Assembly: GCF_900114015.1 (NCBI RefSeq)
Contig: NZ_FORN01000015.1
Coordinates: 42,892 to 106,891 of the forward strand
DNA from: Caulobacter sp. UNC279MFTsu5.1
Lineage (GTDB): Bacteria; Pseudomonadota; Alphaproteobacteria; Caulobacterales; Caulobacteraceae
DNA length: 64,000 nucleotides
Direction of reading: 5' to 3'
This document shows, one piece after another, positions 1 to 10,846 of the stretch; positions within the stretch are counted from its first letter, which is position 1; each line of letters opens with the position of its first letter. The notes under the pieces were generated by a model, which saw only the letters and a list, made by a program, of their open reading frames with translations, made no database searches and was not told where the DNA came from. The position numbers were made by a program, and so were the translations under genes.

Positions 1-157
1 TGGTGTGCAGGAAGTTCTTGTTGGCGCTGATGATCGTGCCGTCGAGCTGGAATTCGATTATCGCCTGCGAGCGGTCGATCGCCGCGACCATGGCTTCCAG
101 ATCCGCCAGACGCCGCGCCGCCTTCGCGTCGTTGCGCTTCAAGGAAAAGAACGACAT
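1..157 (-). CDS. PAS-domain chemoreceptor (methyl-accepting type), N-terminal fragment
   Basis: Only the first 52 codons are inside the window; the gene runs off the left edge. The protein starts MSFFSLKRNDAKAARRLADL and continues into residues that read like the start of a PAS sensor domain (motif IIEFQLDGTIISANKNFL). This N-terminus, a short cytoplasmic lead followed directly by PAS, is typical of soluble or aerotaxis-like methyl-accepting chemotaxis proteins in Caulobacter and relatives. A GGGGAG ribosome-binding sequence lies about ten bases before the ATG. The signalling domain is not visible, so a PAS histidine kinase or diguanylate cyclase remains possible. Confidence 0.6.
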   Translation of the reverse strand, partial: MSFFSLKRNDAKAARRLADLEAMVAAIDRSQAIIEFQLDGTIISANKNFLHT

Positions 158-469
158 TTGGATGGGCTCCCCGGGAGATCCCTGATGGATATTCTCACAC
201 GGGAAACGTGCGCCGGGCGCGTTTCTGAAAGCTTAACGGTAGGGCGTGACGGATCTTGTATTGATGCGACTTATTGGCACGAATATCGATTTCAGTTCCA
301 ACATGGAAGAGTTCGAAACCGTATCGGTGATCATACAAAACACATTTTACGCAAAATGACTCATATTGCCAAAATCTGTACCTGGACATTCCATGACGCC
401 CAGGGCTTGGCGCGGCAAAGATCGGTCGGGATCGGCCAAGCACTGCCTTCGAGTGCGATCTTAGGCGAC
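158..469. other. Intergenic region upstream of the chemoreceptor
   Basis: This 312-base gap lies between the chemoreceptor start and the end of the SDR gene, both on the minus strand. The middle (about 230-390) is clearly richer in A and T than its surroundings, which fits a promoter region for the chemoreceptor. An 82-codon reading frame exists on the minus strand but lacks a convincing ribosome-binding site, domain or codon bias, so I do not call it. No RNA gene or clear terminator was seen. Confidence 0.4.
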
Positions 470-1222
470 CTATCCCTCGCTGGCTGATTCCTGGCCGCGT
501 TCCTTGAACCGCACGACGCCCTTGGGCGGCACGCGGTCGGGGCGGGCCAGATCGACGATCAGCGGAACGATCGTGTCAGGCGCGGGCACGGTCTGGGGAT
601 CCTCACCGGGGAAGGCGCCGGCCCGCATGCGGGTGCGCATGGCGCCGGGATCGACGCAGACGGCGCGCACCGTGGAGTTCTCCATCTCGTCGTCATAGCA
701 GGCGACGACGGCCTCAAGCCCGGCCTTGGAGGCCGCATAGCCGCCCCAGAAGGCGCGATGGGTCCTGGCCAGGCTGCTGGTTAGGAAGATGGCCCGGCCG
801 GCCTCGGCGCGGCGCAGCAGCGGATCCATGGCCCGAATCAGCCGCCAGTTGGCCGTCAGGTTGGTGGCCATGATCATGTCCCAGCCCTTGGGGTCCAGGT
901 GGCCCACCGGCGTCAGGGCGCCCAGCACGCCGGCGGCGCCCACCAGGATGTCCAGCTTGCCGTAGCGCTCGTAGAGGGCCGCGCCGAGCTGGTCGAGGCC
1001 GTCGGCCTCGCGCAGGTCCAGGGGGGCCAGGGTGGCGTGCTCGCCGGTCACGGCCAGGATCGCGTCGTCCAGGGCCTCCAGCGCGCCCTGGGTGCGGCCC
1101 ACGGCGACGACGTGGGCGCCGGCCTGGGCAAGGCCCAGGGCGATGGCCTCGCCGATGCCGCGGGTGGCGCCGGTGACGAGGGCGATGCGGCCGGCCAGCG
1201 GCTTTTCGGAGTCGAGAGTCAT
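470..1222 (-). CDS. SDR family NAD(P)-dependent oxidoreductase
   Basis: A 250-residue classical short-chain dehydrogenase. The cofactor-binding TGATRGIG motif is at residues 18-25, and the catalytic set is Ser149 or Ser150, Tyr162 and Lys166 (YAASK). The length is normal for classical SDRs. The substrate cannot be read from the sequence. The C-terminus (VVRFKERGQES) is charged and unremarkable. It lies downstream of the purF/transporter block in the same direction but is separated from it by a strong terminator at 1263-1293, so it is probably transcribed alone. Confidence 0.85.
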   Translation of the reverse strand: MTLDSEKPLAGRIALVTGATRGIGEAIALGLAQAGAHVVAVGRTQGALEALDDAILAVTGEHATLAPLDLREADGLDQLGAALYERYGKLDILVGAAGVLGALTPVGHLDPKGWDMIMATNLTANWRLIRAMDPLLRRAEAGRAIFLTSSLARTHRAFWGGYAASKAGLEAVVACYDDEMENSTVRAVCVDPGAMRTRMRAGAFPGEDPQTVPAPDTIVPLIVDLARPDRVPPKGVVRFKERGQESASEG

Positions 1223-1262
1223 GGGCGGGTTCTAAACAGAACCGTTTGTGGTTGAAACGAAA

Positions 1263-1293
1263 TCCGTTGGTGTTCTCAATGAACACCAACGGA
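1263..1293 (-). terminator. Intrinsic terminator after the BASS transporter gene
   Basis: A perfect 13-bp inverted repeat (TCCGTTGGTGTTC / GAACACCAACGGA) with a five-base loop lies just past the stop of the transporter gene. Read on the minus strand it is followed by a T-rich stretch (ATTTCGTTT). It probably ends the radA-cvpA-purF-transporter transcript. Confidence 0.8.
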
Positions 1294-1304
1294 ATTTGTG
1301 GGTG

Positions 1305-2288
1305 TCAGGCCTCGTCCGCCGGCCGCGCGCCGTAGCGCTGGGCGATCACCGAGCAGGCCATCAGCTGGATCTGGTGGAACAGCATCAGCGGCAGCACCAG
1401 GACGCCGGCCGTGGCGCCGGGGAACAGGATGCCGGCCATCGGCACGCCGGTGGCCAGGCTCTTCTTGGAGCCGCAGAACGCGATGGCCACCTCATCGGGT
1501 TTGGAAAAGCCCAGGGCGCGCGCGCCGAACACCGTGGCGGTCATGACCACGGCCAGCAGCACCACGCAGGCGGCCAGCAGCAGGAAGAGTTCGGGAATCG
1601 AGACGATCTTCCAGATGCCGCCGACCACGGCGGCGCTGAACGCCGAATAGACCACCAGCAGGATCGATCCGCGGTCGACCTGGCCGACCAGGGCCTTGTG
1701 CTTCTCGATCCAGCCCCGGACCCAGGGGCGCACCAGCTGGCCGGCCACGAACGGGACCAGCAGCTGGACGACGATCGACTGGATCGAGTCCCAGCCGCCC
1801 ACCTCGCCATGGGCGTGCATCAGCAGGCCGACCAGCACTGGGGTCAGGAAGATGCCCAGCAGGTTCGAGGCCGAGGCCGCGCAGACGGCGGCGGCCACGT
1901 TGCCCCGGCCGATCGAGGTGAAGGCGATCGACGACTGCACCGTGGAGGGTAGACAGCACAGGAACAGCATGCCGCTCGACAGGGTCGGCGACAGCACGCC
2001 CGACCTGCTGATCAGCAGGCCCAGGGCCGGAAACAGCACGAAGGTGAAGGCCAGGATCGTCAGGTGCAGCCGCCAGTGGGTCAGGCCCGCCACCACGGCT
2101 TCGCGCGACAGCTTGGCGCCGTGCAGGAAGAACAGCACGGCGATGGCGATCTTGACCACCCAGCCGACGATCGTCGCGGCCTCGCCGCGCACCGGCAGGA
2201 TCGAGGCCAGCACGACCATGCCGAACAGGGCCGCGATATAGCCGTCGATCTTCAGCTTGGCGAAAAGAACGGAAACCGGATTGGCCAA
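1305..2288 (-). CDS. Bile acid:sodium symporter family (BASS/SLC10A7-like) transporter
   Basis: A 327-residue, very hydrophobic protein with about ten predicted membrane segments spread through its length. The arrangement resembles the SLC10A7/YfeH branch of the BASS family: an N-terminal region KIDGYIAALFGMVVLAS, a central segment rich in small residues (AAAVCAASASNLLGIFLTP), and a late conserved stretch FCGSKKSLATGVPMA. It is expected in the inner membrane as a sodium-coupled transporter of organic anions, but the substrate is unknown. The start is a TTG three bases after the purF stop, which suggests translational coupling. A downstream ATG at codon 24 is possible but would remove the first membrane segment. 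Confidence 0.85.
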   Translation of the reverse strand: MANPVSVLFAKLKIDGYIAALFGMVVLASILPVRGEAATIVGWVVKIAIAVLFFLHGAKLSREAVVAGLTHWRLHLTILAFTFVLFPALGLLISRSGVLSPTLSSGMLFLCCLPSTVQSSIAFTSIGRGNVAAAVCAASASNLLGIFLTPVLVGLLMHAHGEVGGWDSIQSIVVQLLVPFVAGQLVRPWVRGWIEKHKALVGQVDRGSILLVVYSAFSAAVVGGIWKIVSIPELFLLLAACVVLLAVVMTATVFGARALGFSKPDEVAIAFCGSKKSLATGVPMAGILFPGATAGVLVLPLMLFHQIQLMACSVIAQRYGARPADEA

Positions 2289-2291
2289 AGC

Positions 2292-3791
2292 CTAGGCGCT
2301 CAGCAGGGACAGTTGCTTCTCGGCCTGGTCGTTGCGGCCCTCGGCGATCTCGCGGTCGGTCAGGCGCGTGGGATAGTCGCCGGTGAAGTAGTGGTCGGTG
2401 AACTGCGGGTGGGCCGGGTCGCGAGGACCGGCTTCCAGCGCCGTGTAGAGGCCGTCGACCGACAGGAAGCCCAGGCTGTCGACTTCCAGGAACCGAGCCA
2501 TCTCCTCCAGCGACTTGTTGGCCGCCAGCAGTTGATCGCGCTCGGGCATGTCGATGCCGTAGAAGTCGGGCCACTTGATCGGCGGACTGGCCGAGCGGAG
2601 GTGAACCTCCTTGGCGCCGGCCTCGCGGACCATGCGCACGATCTTCAGCGAGGTGGTGCCGCGCACGATCGAGTCGTCGATCAGGATCACGCGCTTGCCT
2701 TCCAGCACGGCCCGGTTGGGGCTGTGCTTCATGCGCACGCCCAGTTCGCGCACGCCCTGGGTCGGCTGGATGAAGGTGCGGCCCACATAGTGGTTGCGGA
2801 TGATGCCCAGGTCGAAGGGCAGACCGCTCTGTTGGGCGAAGCCGATGGCGGCCGGCACGCCGCTGTCGGGAACCGGCACCACGACGTCGGCCTCGACGCC
2901 GGTCTCGATGGCCAGGCGCTGGCCCATGCGCTTGCGCACGTCGTAGACCGAACGGCCGTTCACGACGCTGTCGGGCCGGGCGAAATAGACATATTCGAAC
3001 ACGCAGGGACGGGCGGCGACGTTCTGGAACGGACGCAGCGACTTCACGCCGGTCTCGGAGATCACCACCATCTCGCCGTGCTCGACGTCGCGCACGAAGC
3101 GGGCGCCGATCATGTCGAGCGCGCAGGTCTCGGACGCCAGGATCGGCTGGCCGTCCAGGTCGCCCAGCACCAGCGGGCGGATGCCCAGCGGATCGCGCAG
3201 GCCGATCATCTTCTTGTTGGTGATGGCCACGATCGCGTAGCCGCCTTCGATCTGGCCGACCGCGTCGATGAAGCGGTCGACGATGCGGGCCTTCCGCGAG
3301 CGGGCGATCAGGTGAAGGATCACCTCGCTGTCGCTGGTGGACTGGAAGATCGCGCCTTCCTGCACCAGGCGCTCGCGCAAAGTCAGGAAGTTGGTCAGGT
3401 TGCCGTTGTGGGCGATGGCCACGCCGCCGGTTTCGAGGTCGGCGAACATCGGCTGGACGTTGCGGATGCCGCTGCCGCCGGCGGTGGAGTAGCGGGTGTG
3501 GCCGATGGCCATGGCGCCGGGCAGGCGCTCGACCAGGTCGTTGCCGGTGAAGGCGTCGCCGACATGGCCCATGTGGCGTTCGGTGTGGAAGCGCTGGCCG
3601 TCGAAGGCGGCGATGCCGCAGGCCTCCTGGCCGCGATGCTGCAGGGCGTGCAGCCCCAGGGCGGTGACGGCGGCGGCGTCGCGCACGCCATAGACGCCGA
3701 AGACCCCGCATTCGAGGCGGAGCGTGTCGTCTTCCGGATCGCGCCAGGGCTTGGACGAGAAGCGGTCGGTCGACTGGCCGAAGGACGTCAT
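2292..3791 (-). CDS. purF: Amidophosphoribosyltransferase
   Basis: A 499-residue enzyme that converts PRPP and glutamine to phosphoribosylamine, the first step of de novo purine synthesis, in the cytoplasm. Cys28 (LECGVFGVYG) is the nucleophile of the glutaminase domain after a 27-residue propeptide that would be removed. The PRPP-binding loop VILIDDSIVRGTTS is in the C-terminal phosphoribosyltransferase domain. The propeptide makes it the Bacillus-type PurF class, in which an iron-sulfur cluster is common. The start ATG overlaps the cvpA stop by four bases (ATGA), as in other cvpA-purF pairs. Confidence 0.97.
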   Translation of the reverse strand: MTSFGQSTDRFSSKPWRDPEDDTLRLECGVFGVYGVRDAAAVTALGLHALQHRGQEACGIAAFDGQRFHTERHMGHVGDAFTGNDLVERLPGAMAIGHTRYSTAGGSGIRNVQPMFADLETGGVAIAHNGNLTNFLTLRERLVQEGAIFQSTSDSEVILHLIARSRKARIVDRFIDAVGQIEGGYAIVAITNKKMIGLRDPLGIRPLVLGDLDGQPILASETCALDMIGARFVRDVEHGEMVVISETGVKSLRPFQNVAARPCVFEYVYFARPDSVVNGRSVYDVRKRMGQRLAIETGVEADVVVPVPDSGVPAAIGFAQQSGLPFDLGIIRNHYVGRTFIQPTQGVRELGVRMKHSPNRAVLEGKRVILIDDSIVRGTTSLKIVRMVREAGAKEVHLRSASPPIKWPDFYGIDMPERDQLLAANKSLEEMARFLEVDSLGFLSVDGLYTALEAGPRDPAHPQFTDHYFTGDYPTRLTDREIAEGRNDQAEKQLSLLSA

Positions 3792-4407
3792 CGAGATTTC
3801 TCCACCAGATCGTCGACGGAACGACGCTGGTCCTTATCATAACCTGCTTCGTCCGGCTTGCGGTCGGACGGTTTGTCGCTGGCGCCGTCCTGGACGGCGT
3901 CCTCGATGGCGGGGGCCAACTTGCCTGCCAAACCAGCGCCTTTGGGGGCGAACACCTTCAGCACCCGGCCGGCGGCGTTGGACAGGGGGTAAAGCGCCGA
4001 CTTCGACATCCAGTGGGGCACGCGGTCGGGCGGGGTGGCCATGTGGAACACCAGGCTGAACACCCCCAACACCACCAGGCCGCGCAGCAGGCCGAACGCC
4101 AGGCCCATCAGCCGGTCCAGCGTGCCCAGGGCGCCGTCGGCGTGCAGGGTCTTGGTGATCTGGGCGCCGACCAGGCGCAGGAGCACGAAGATGATGACGA
4201 AGGTGACCAGGATGGCGGCGGCGGTGGCCGCCCAGTCGGGGTCCATCAGGCCCCGGAACAGCGGACCGGTGACCCGTAGGGCCAGAAGGGAGAGCAGGGC
4301 GGCGACGATGAACGACAGGGCCGAGGTCAGCTCGCGCGACGCGCCGCGGGCGAAGCCGACCAGGGCGGAGACCACTAGGATCAGGCCGAAGATGATGTCG
4401 AACGGCG

Positions 4408-4411
<4 letters not shown>
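3788..4411 (-). CDS. cvpA: CvpA family membrane protein
   Basis: A 207-residue inner membrane protein of the CvpA (colicin V production) family. It has four hydrophobic segments in the first 120 residues, starting with the family-typical opening MTPFDIIFGLILVVSALVGF, and a charged, Lys/Asp-rich C-terminal tail. It sits between radA and purF with four-base overlaps on both sides: its GTG start overlaps the radA stop and its stop overlaps the purF start, so the three genes are translationally coupled. Members affect colicin V export, biofilm formation and envelope stress; the biochemical role is unsettled. Confidence 0.92.
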
Positions 4412-5790
<1,379 letters not shown>

Positions 5791-5969
5791 GGATGCTCCT
5801 GATTCGAAGATGACGGGAGATTACAGCCTGACGGGCGCCTGCGCCAAAGGCGGACGCACCCGCCGATCAAACGCGCCGTCGTCACGGAACAATGTTCTCA
5901 ACACCTCATGGTGGTGGTTATACAGGGATCGCGTCGGGGGACGTTCAGGATTCGCGAAGGAGCGATCGT

Positions 5970-7142
5970 ATGACTGTCATCGAACCCCGGACGTCATCGT
6001 CCGACCTTGTCGGCCGGGTGAAACGCCTGCTGCTGTCGCCCTCGGCCGAGTGGGAGCGCATCGACGCCGAGCCGGCGACCGTCAAGGGGCTGTACGTCGG
6101 CTATGTCTGCATCCTGGCCGCGATCCCGCCGATCGCCGGCCTGATCGGCGGGCAGGTGTTCGGGATCGGCGGCTTCGGCTTCCACATGAAGCCGCCGCTG
6201 GTGTCGTCCATCGTCGGCGCCGTGGTCGCCTATGGCCTGAGCCTGCTGTCGGTGTTCCTGGTCGCCCTGATCATCGACGCCCTGGCCCCCAGTTTCGACG
6301 GCCAGAAGGATCGCGTCCAGGCCTTCAAGGTCGCGGCCTACAGCTACACCGCCGCCTGGGTGTTCGGGATCCTGGGGATCATTCCGGCCTTGGGCATTAT
6401 CGCCGCCCTGGCCAGCCTCTACGGCTTCTACCTGCTCTATCTGGGTCTGCCCAAGCTGATGAAGGCGCCGCAGGAGAAGGCCCTGGGCTACACGGCCGTC
6501 ACCATTCTTTGCGCGATCGTGCTGTCGATCGTCATCGGGGTGATCACCGGCGCCGTGGCCGGCGCGGCGATGTTCGGCGCCGGCATGGCCGGCCACGCCG
6601 CCAACACCGGGACCATGTCGGGCACGATGGAGGTCAACGGCGCCAAGGTCGACCTGGGCAAGCTGGAGGCGGCCGCGGCGAAGGTGAACGCCCGCAAGGA
6701 TCTTCCGCCGGTTCCGGCCGATACGTTGAAAAGCCTGTTGCCGGGCTCGGTCGCGGGTTTCGAGCGGACGTCGGTCGAGACCCATTCGGCCGGCGCCGAA
6801 GGCATGGCCATGGTCGGGGCCACGGGCGATTACACCAAGGACGGCGCCGCCTTCCGCCTGGCCGTCACGGATCTCGGACCCGCGGCCGGCATGGCCGCCA
6901 TGGCCAGCGCCTTCAACGCCCAGACCTCCGAGGAGACCGCCTCCGGCTACAAGAAGACGGGCAAGGTCGACGGCCGGCTGACGACCGAGGAATGGGATCG
7001 GGACAGCAAGTCCGGGACCTACAACGTCCTGGTCGGCGACCGCTTCAGCGTCGAGGCCAACGGCGCCGCCGACAACATCGACGTGCTGAAGCAGGCCGTG
7101 GCGTCGGTGGACCTTGGTCGGCTCGAGGGGCTGGCCCGCTAA
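5970..7142 (+). CDS. Yip1 domain-containing membrane protein
   Basis: A 390-residue protein with two parts. Residues 1-210 contain several hydrophobic segments in a Yip1-like arrangement and open with VGRVKRLLLSPSAEWERI, a typical start for bacterial Yip1 proteins. Residues from about 215 to the end are soluble and polar, with no domain I can name. I chose the ATG at 5970 because GAAGGAG lies seven bases upstream; a longer in-frame start at 5892 would add 26 residues with no family similarity. The function is not known. The gene is convergent with alr and ends inside a large palindromic repeat that can serve as terminator. Confidence 0.8.
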   Translation: MTVIEPRTSSSDLVGRVKRLLLSPSAEWERIDAEPATVKGLYVGYVCILAAIPPIAGLIGGQVFGIGGFGFHMKPPLVSSIVGAVVAYGLSLLSVFLVALIIDALAPSFDGQKDRVQAFKVAAYSYTAAWVFGILGIIPALGIIAALASLYGFYLLYLGLPKLMKAPQEKALGYTAVTILCAIVLSIVIGVITGAVAGAAMFGAGMAGHAANTGTMSGTMEVNGAKVDLGKLEAAAAKVNARKDLPPVPADTLKSLLPGSVAGFERTSVETHSAGAEGMAMVGATGDYTKDGAAFRLAVTDLGPAAGMAAMASAFNAQTSEETASGYKKTGKVDGRLTTEEWDRDSKSGTYNVLVGDRFSVEANGAADNIDVLKQAVASVDLGRLEGLAR

Positions 7143-7236
7143 AGCACCGACCTGATTGCATCAGGTCGGTGCTTTAGCTCTTTGTTCTGGTGCATTTTCT
7201 TCACGCGAACCGGCGTCCACTTCGCATTGAAAATGC
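7141..7236. repeat. Dispersed palindromic intergenic element, also a bidirectional terminator
   Basis: Two hairpins lie side by side in the gap between convergent genes. The first is a perfect 15-bp stem (7141-7155 with 7161-7175, core GCACCGACCTGA) with a five-base loop; it overlaps the Yip1-like gene's stop codon. The second runs from GCATTTTC (7192-7199) to GAAAATGC (7229-7236), with an inner GCGAA/TTCGC pairing. The wording of the second hairpin, with GCGAACCGG and CCACTTCGC, is one I recognise as a very common intergenic repeat of alphaproteobacteria (RIME-like elements). It probably terminates both convergent genes. Confidence 0.75.
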
Positions 7237-7242
7237 TCTAGG

Positions 7243-8325
7243 TCAGCGGCCCTCGACCACCCGTCGCGCCCGGGGCGCGATGCGGGTCAGCAGTTCGTAG
7301 GCCGTCGTCCCGGCGGCGGCGGCGGCCTCGTCGACCAGCAGGTCTGGGCCGATGATCTGCATCATCGCGCCCGGGCGGGCGGCGTCGCAGTCGGTGATGT
7401 CGACGGCGATCAGGTCCATCGACACCCGGCCCATCATCGGCCGGCGGGCGCCGTCGAACCACACCGCGCCGCGCGGATGAGCGGCGCGCGGCACGCCGTC
7501 GGCGTAGCCGACGGCCAGGATCGCGACCCGGGTGGTGTCCTGGGCGGTGAAGGCCGCGCCGTAGCCGATGCTCTCGCCGCGCGGCACCACCCGGGCCTGG
7601 AGGATCGGGGCCTCCAGCGTCGCCACGGCCTTGATCCGGGCGTCGGGAACGTCGCGCGGCCCGCCGCCATAGAGGCTGATCCCCGGCCGGCACTGGTCGA
7701 AGCGGAAGTCCTCGCCGAGGAAGATCCCGCCGGAATTGGCCAGGCTGCGGCGGGCGTTCGGGAACAGGGCCGCGACTTCGGTGAAGCGGGCCAGCTGACG
7801 GGCGTTCAGCGGGTGGTCCGGCTCGCCGGCGCAGGCCAGGTGGCTGATCACCAGGGTGATGTTCAGGAACTTCAGCCGGTCCATCGCCCCGGTCAGCACG
7901 ACCGCTTCCTCGGGACGCAGACCCAGGCGGTTCATGCCGGTGTCGATATGCAGGGCGGCGTCCAGCACGCGGCCGCGCGCATGGCTGTTCCAAGCCTCGA
8001 TCTGCGGCAGGCTGTTGAGCACGGGCGTCAGGCCGGCGGCCTCGATGGCCGGGGCCGAGCCCGGGGTGACGCCATCCAGCAGATAGATCGCCGCGGCGCG
8101 ATCGCCCAGCGCCCGGCGCAGCGCCACGCCTTCCGACAGGCGAGCGACATAGAAGCTGCGCGCGCCTTCGTCCCACAGCCGTCCGGCGACCAGGGCCGCG
8201 CCCAGGCCGTAGCCGTCGGCCTTGACGGCCGGCGCGATCTCGGCCCCGCCTGCGGCGGCCCTGAGCACGGCGTGGTTGGACGCCAGGGCGTCGAGGTCGA
8301 GGGTGAGGCGGCTGGTTTCGGTCAC
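7243..8325 (-). CDS. alr: Alanine racemase
   Basis: A 360-residue PLP enzyme that interconverts L- and D-alanine for peptidoglycan synthesis. The PLP lysine is Lys35 in [12 protein letters not shown]. The C-terminal catalytic tyrosine is in [10 protein letters not shown], and the substrate-site sequence [12 protein letters not shown] is also present. The length is normal for fold-type III Alr. The start is GTG with a weak ribosome-binding site. It follows marC in the same direction with a 55-base gap, and no biosynthetic or catabolic alanine gene is adjacent. Confidence 0.95.
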   Translation of the reverse strand: MTETSRLTLDLDALASNHAVLRAAAGGAEIAPAVKADGYGLGAALVAGRLWDEGARSFYVARLSEGVALRRALGDRAAAIYLLDGVTPGSAPAIEAAGLTPVLNSLPQIEAWNSHARGRVLDAALHIDTGMNRLGLRPEEAVVLTGAMDRLKFLNITLVISHLACAGEPDHPLNARQLARFTEVAALFPNARRSLANSGGIFLGEDFRFDQCRPGISLYGGGPRDVPDARIKAVATLEAPILQARVVPRGESIGYGAAFTAQDTTRVAILAVGYADGVPRAAHPRGAVWFDGARRPMMGRVSMDLIAVDITDCDAARPGAMMQIIGPDLLVDEAAAAAGTTAYELLTRIAPRARRVVEGR

Positions 8326-8380
8326 GGGGCGGGACGTAGCCGAGCGCGCCGCCCGTGGCCAGTCCAGATGGCGAGGTCTT

Positions 8381-9076
8381 TCAGTGCAGGGGGCCGTGGC
8401 GGGCCAGAAAATCGCCGGCCAGGCTCTCGACGCCGCTGGCCAGGATCTGGACGCCGATGCACAGCAGCAGGAAGGCGACCAGGCGCGACATCACCCGGGC
8501 GCCCGAGACGCCGAGCAGGGCCATCACCCGGTCCGAAGCCCGGTAGAGGCCCCAGATCGACAGGGCCACCGCCACGGCGGCCAGGCTGGCGCCGAGGAAG
8601 AACGGGATCACCGTATGGCCGCCGGCCGGCCGCTGGGACGACAGGGCGATGGCCACGGCGATCGAGCCCGGCCCGGTCGTGAACGGCATGGTCAGCGGGA
8701 AGAAGGCGATGTCGTCGGTCTTGCGCTCGGCGGGGGAGGCGGCGTCGCTCTTGCGGTCCTCGTGCGCCTCGGGCTCCATCAGCAGGCCCCAGGCGCGGAT
8801 CGCCACCACCAGGCCGCCGGCCACGCGCAGCGCGCCCAGGCTGACCCCGAAGAAGTTGAGGATGTAGCCGCCCAGCAGCAGCGATCCCAGCAGGATCAGC
8901 AGGGCGTTGACCGCGATCCGCAGGGCCAGCCGCCGTCGCTCTTGCGGCGTGCGGTCGGCCAGCACCTGGTGGAAGATCAGCGAGGCGCCGACCGGATTGA
9001 CGATCGAGAACAGCGCCGGGAAGGCCAGCAGGAACGCGCCGACGACCGTGGACGTCGGCAGGGGATTGAACTCCAT
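8381..9076 (-). CDS. MarC family integral membrane protein
   Basis: A 231-residue protein with six predicted membrane segments. The opening [25 protein letters not shown] and the NPVG motif ([11 protein letters not shown]) are typical of the MarC/UPF0056 family, and the second half carries the [11 protein letters not shown] repeat-like motif. The family sits in the inner membrane; despite its name, a role in multiple antibiotic resistance is not established. I chose the ATG at 9076; an upstream GTG at 9109 would add 11 residues. It lies between dnaB and alr. Confidence 0.9.
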   Translation of the reverse strand: MEFNPLPTSTVVGAFLLAFPALFSIVNPVGASLIFHQVLADRTPQERRRLALRIAVNALLILLGSLLLGGYILNFFGVSLGALRVAGGLVVAIRAWGLLMEPEAHEDRKSDAASPAERKTDDIAFFPLTMPFTTGPGSIAVAIALSSQRPAGGHTVIPFFLGASLAAVAVALSIWGLYRASDRVMALLGVSGARVMSRLVAFLLLCIGVQILASGVESLAGDFLARHGPLH

Positions 9077-9148
9077 CAGGCGGCCTTGCAGGGAAACGGA
9101 CCGGGCCACCCTGGCCCAGTCCGTCCGCCCCCGTCAAACGGCGTCGGC

Positions 9149-10675
9149 CTACTCGTCCGAGCCGCTGCGCATCTGGTGGAAATAGTGGTCGCGGGCCAGG
9201 TTGCCGAAACGGGTGGTGTCGCTGTTGAACGACAGGCGCACGGTGCCGATGGGGCCGTGACGCTGCTTGGCGATGATCACCTCGGCCAGGCCCTGCAGGC
9301 GGTCCATGTCCTCCTGCCATTGCAGGTGCTCGGGCGTGCCCTCGCGCGGCTCGGAGCGGCCGACATAATAGCTTTCGCGATAGACGAACCAGACCATGTC
9401 GGCGTCCTGCTCGATCGAGCCGGATTCGCGAAGGTCGGATAGCTGCGGACGCTTGTCCTCGCGCTGCTCGACTTGACGCGACAGCTGCGACAGGGCGATG
9501 ACCGGGCAGGCCAGCTCCTTGGCCAGGGCCTTGAGGCCCATAGTGATCTGCGAGACTTCCTGCACCCGGCTGGCGTTGGACGACAGGTCCGAGCCGGTGA
9601 CCAGCTGCAGGTAGTCGACGACGATCAGGTCCAGGCCCACCTGGCGCTTCAGGCGGCGAGCCCGCGCGGTCAGCTTGGCGATCGAGATGCCGCCGGTGGC
9701 GTCGATATAGAGCGGCGCCTCCTGCAGCTCGATGGCCGCGTCGCGCACCCGGCCGAACTCCGAGGCGTCGATCTCGCCCTTGCGGAGCTTGTCGCCCGAC
9801 ACCCCCGAGGCGTCGGCCAGCATCCGCAGGGCCAACTGCTCGGCGCTCATTTCCAGCGAGTAGAAGGCCACCACGCCGCCGCTGACGGTCTTCTTGGTGC
9901 CGTCCGGCTGGGGCTCCCAGGCGTATTTCTTGGCGATGTTGAAGGCGATGTTGGTGGCTAGCGCCGTCTTGCCCATCGACGGACGGCCGGCCAGCACGAT
10001 CAGGTCTGAGGGGTGCAGGCCGCCGATCTTGGTGTCCAGGTCGATCAGGTCGGTCGAGACGCCCGACATGCCGCCGTCGCGGCTGTAGGCCTCGGCGGTC
10101 ATCTCGACGGCGCCCCGCAGGGCCTCGCCGAAGCTGACGAAGCCCGAACTGGCCGTGCCGCTCTCGGCCAGGGTGTAGAGCTGCTGTTCGGCCGCCTCGA
10201 TCTGGTCTCGGGCCGGCAGCTTGACGTCGTCCTTGCCGACGCCGCCGTGGGCGGTGGCCGCGATCTCGCCGCCGATGCGGATCAGGTCGCGGCGCAGGGC
10301 CAGGTCGAACACCGCGCGGGCGTAGTCGCCGACATTGGCGGCGGGCGGGGCGCGGTCGACCAGGTCGGCCAGATAGCGCAGGCCGCCCAGCTCCTCGAAC
10401 GCCGGATCGTGCTTGAACTCGTCGGCCAGCAGGATCGGCTCGGCCAGCTGACCCTTGCGGATGTGGGTCTCGATCGAGCCGAACAATCGCTGGTGGAAGG
10501 GCTCGTAGAAATGCCGACCCTGCAGGCTGTCGGTCAGCCGCTCATAGGCCGCGTTGTCGTACAGCAACACGCCCAGCAGCGCCTGCTCGGCTTCCAGGTT
10601 GTGCGGTGCGACGGAGACGACGATGTCGCCCATCGGCGAGGGTGGGCGGAGGTCTAGAGCAGGGACGAGAGACAT
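9149..10675 (-). CDS. dnaB: Replicative DNA helicase
   Basis: A 508-residue DnaB. The N-terminal domain (PHNLEAEQALLGVLLYDN, about residues 25-130) mediates hexamer and primase contacts. The C-terminal RecA-like motor carries Walker A AGRPSMGKTALA and the sequences SLEMSAEQL and VDYLQLV, followed by SQLSRQVEQREDKRP. There is no intein. It unwinds DNA at the replication fork in the cytoplasm. The ATG at 10675 is preferred over a GTG two codons upstream. Neither has a strong ribosome-binding sequence. Confidence 0.97.
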   Translation of the reverse strand: MSLVPALDLRPPSPMGDIVVSVAPHNLEAEQALLGVLLYDNAAYERLTDSLQGRHFYEPFHQRLFGSIETHIRKGQLAEPILLADEFKHDPAFEELGGLRYLADLVDRAPPAANVGDYARAVFDLALRRDLIRIGGEIAATAHGGVGKDDVKLPARDQIEAAEQQLYTLAESGTASSGFVSFGEALRGAVEMTAEAYSRDGGMSGVSTDLIDLDTKIGGLHPSDLIVLAGRPSMGKTALATNIAFNIAKKYAWEPQPDGTKKTVSGGVVAFYSLEMSAEQLALRMLADASGVSGDKLRKGEIDASEFGRVRDAAIELQEAPLYIDATGGISIAKLTARARRLKRQVGLDLIVVDYLQLVTGSDLSSNASRVQEVSQITMGLKALAKELACPVIALSQLSRQVEQREDKRPQLSDLRESGSIEQDADMVWFVYRESYYVGRSEPREGTPEHLQWQEDMDRLQGLAEVIIAKQRHGPIGTVRLSFNSDTTRFGNLARDHYFHQMRSGSDE

Positions 10676-10797
10676 CGCCACAGGTTAACGCCAAGCCGGG
10701 TTTTTCGCGCGGACGCAGCGGGGCGCCGGCGAAGATGAACGGGGATATTCTGTGTATGTTCTGACCGCTCTCTGCGTCAGAAACGGACGCATGGAAA

Positions 10798-10823
10798 CGG
10801 CGCGGGAATCGCTTCCCGCGCCG
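10798..10823 (-). terminator. Hairpin downstream of TonB receptor 1
   Basis: A perfect 11-bp inverted repeat (CGGCGCGGGAA / TTCCCGCGCCG) with a TCGC tetraloop lies 24 bases past the receptor's stop codon on the minus strand. The following T-run is weak (GTTTCC), so this is a probable rather than certain intrinsic terminator. Confidence 0.65.
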
Positions 10824-10846
10824 CTCCGATCTTCGCCCCGGGCGCT

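Noticed and set aside
195..443. An 82-codon minus-strand reading frame in the first intergenic region
   Set aside because: No ribosome-binding site, no recognisable domain, and composition unlike coding sequence of this genome.
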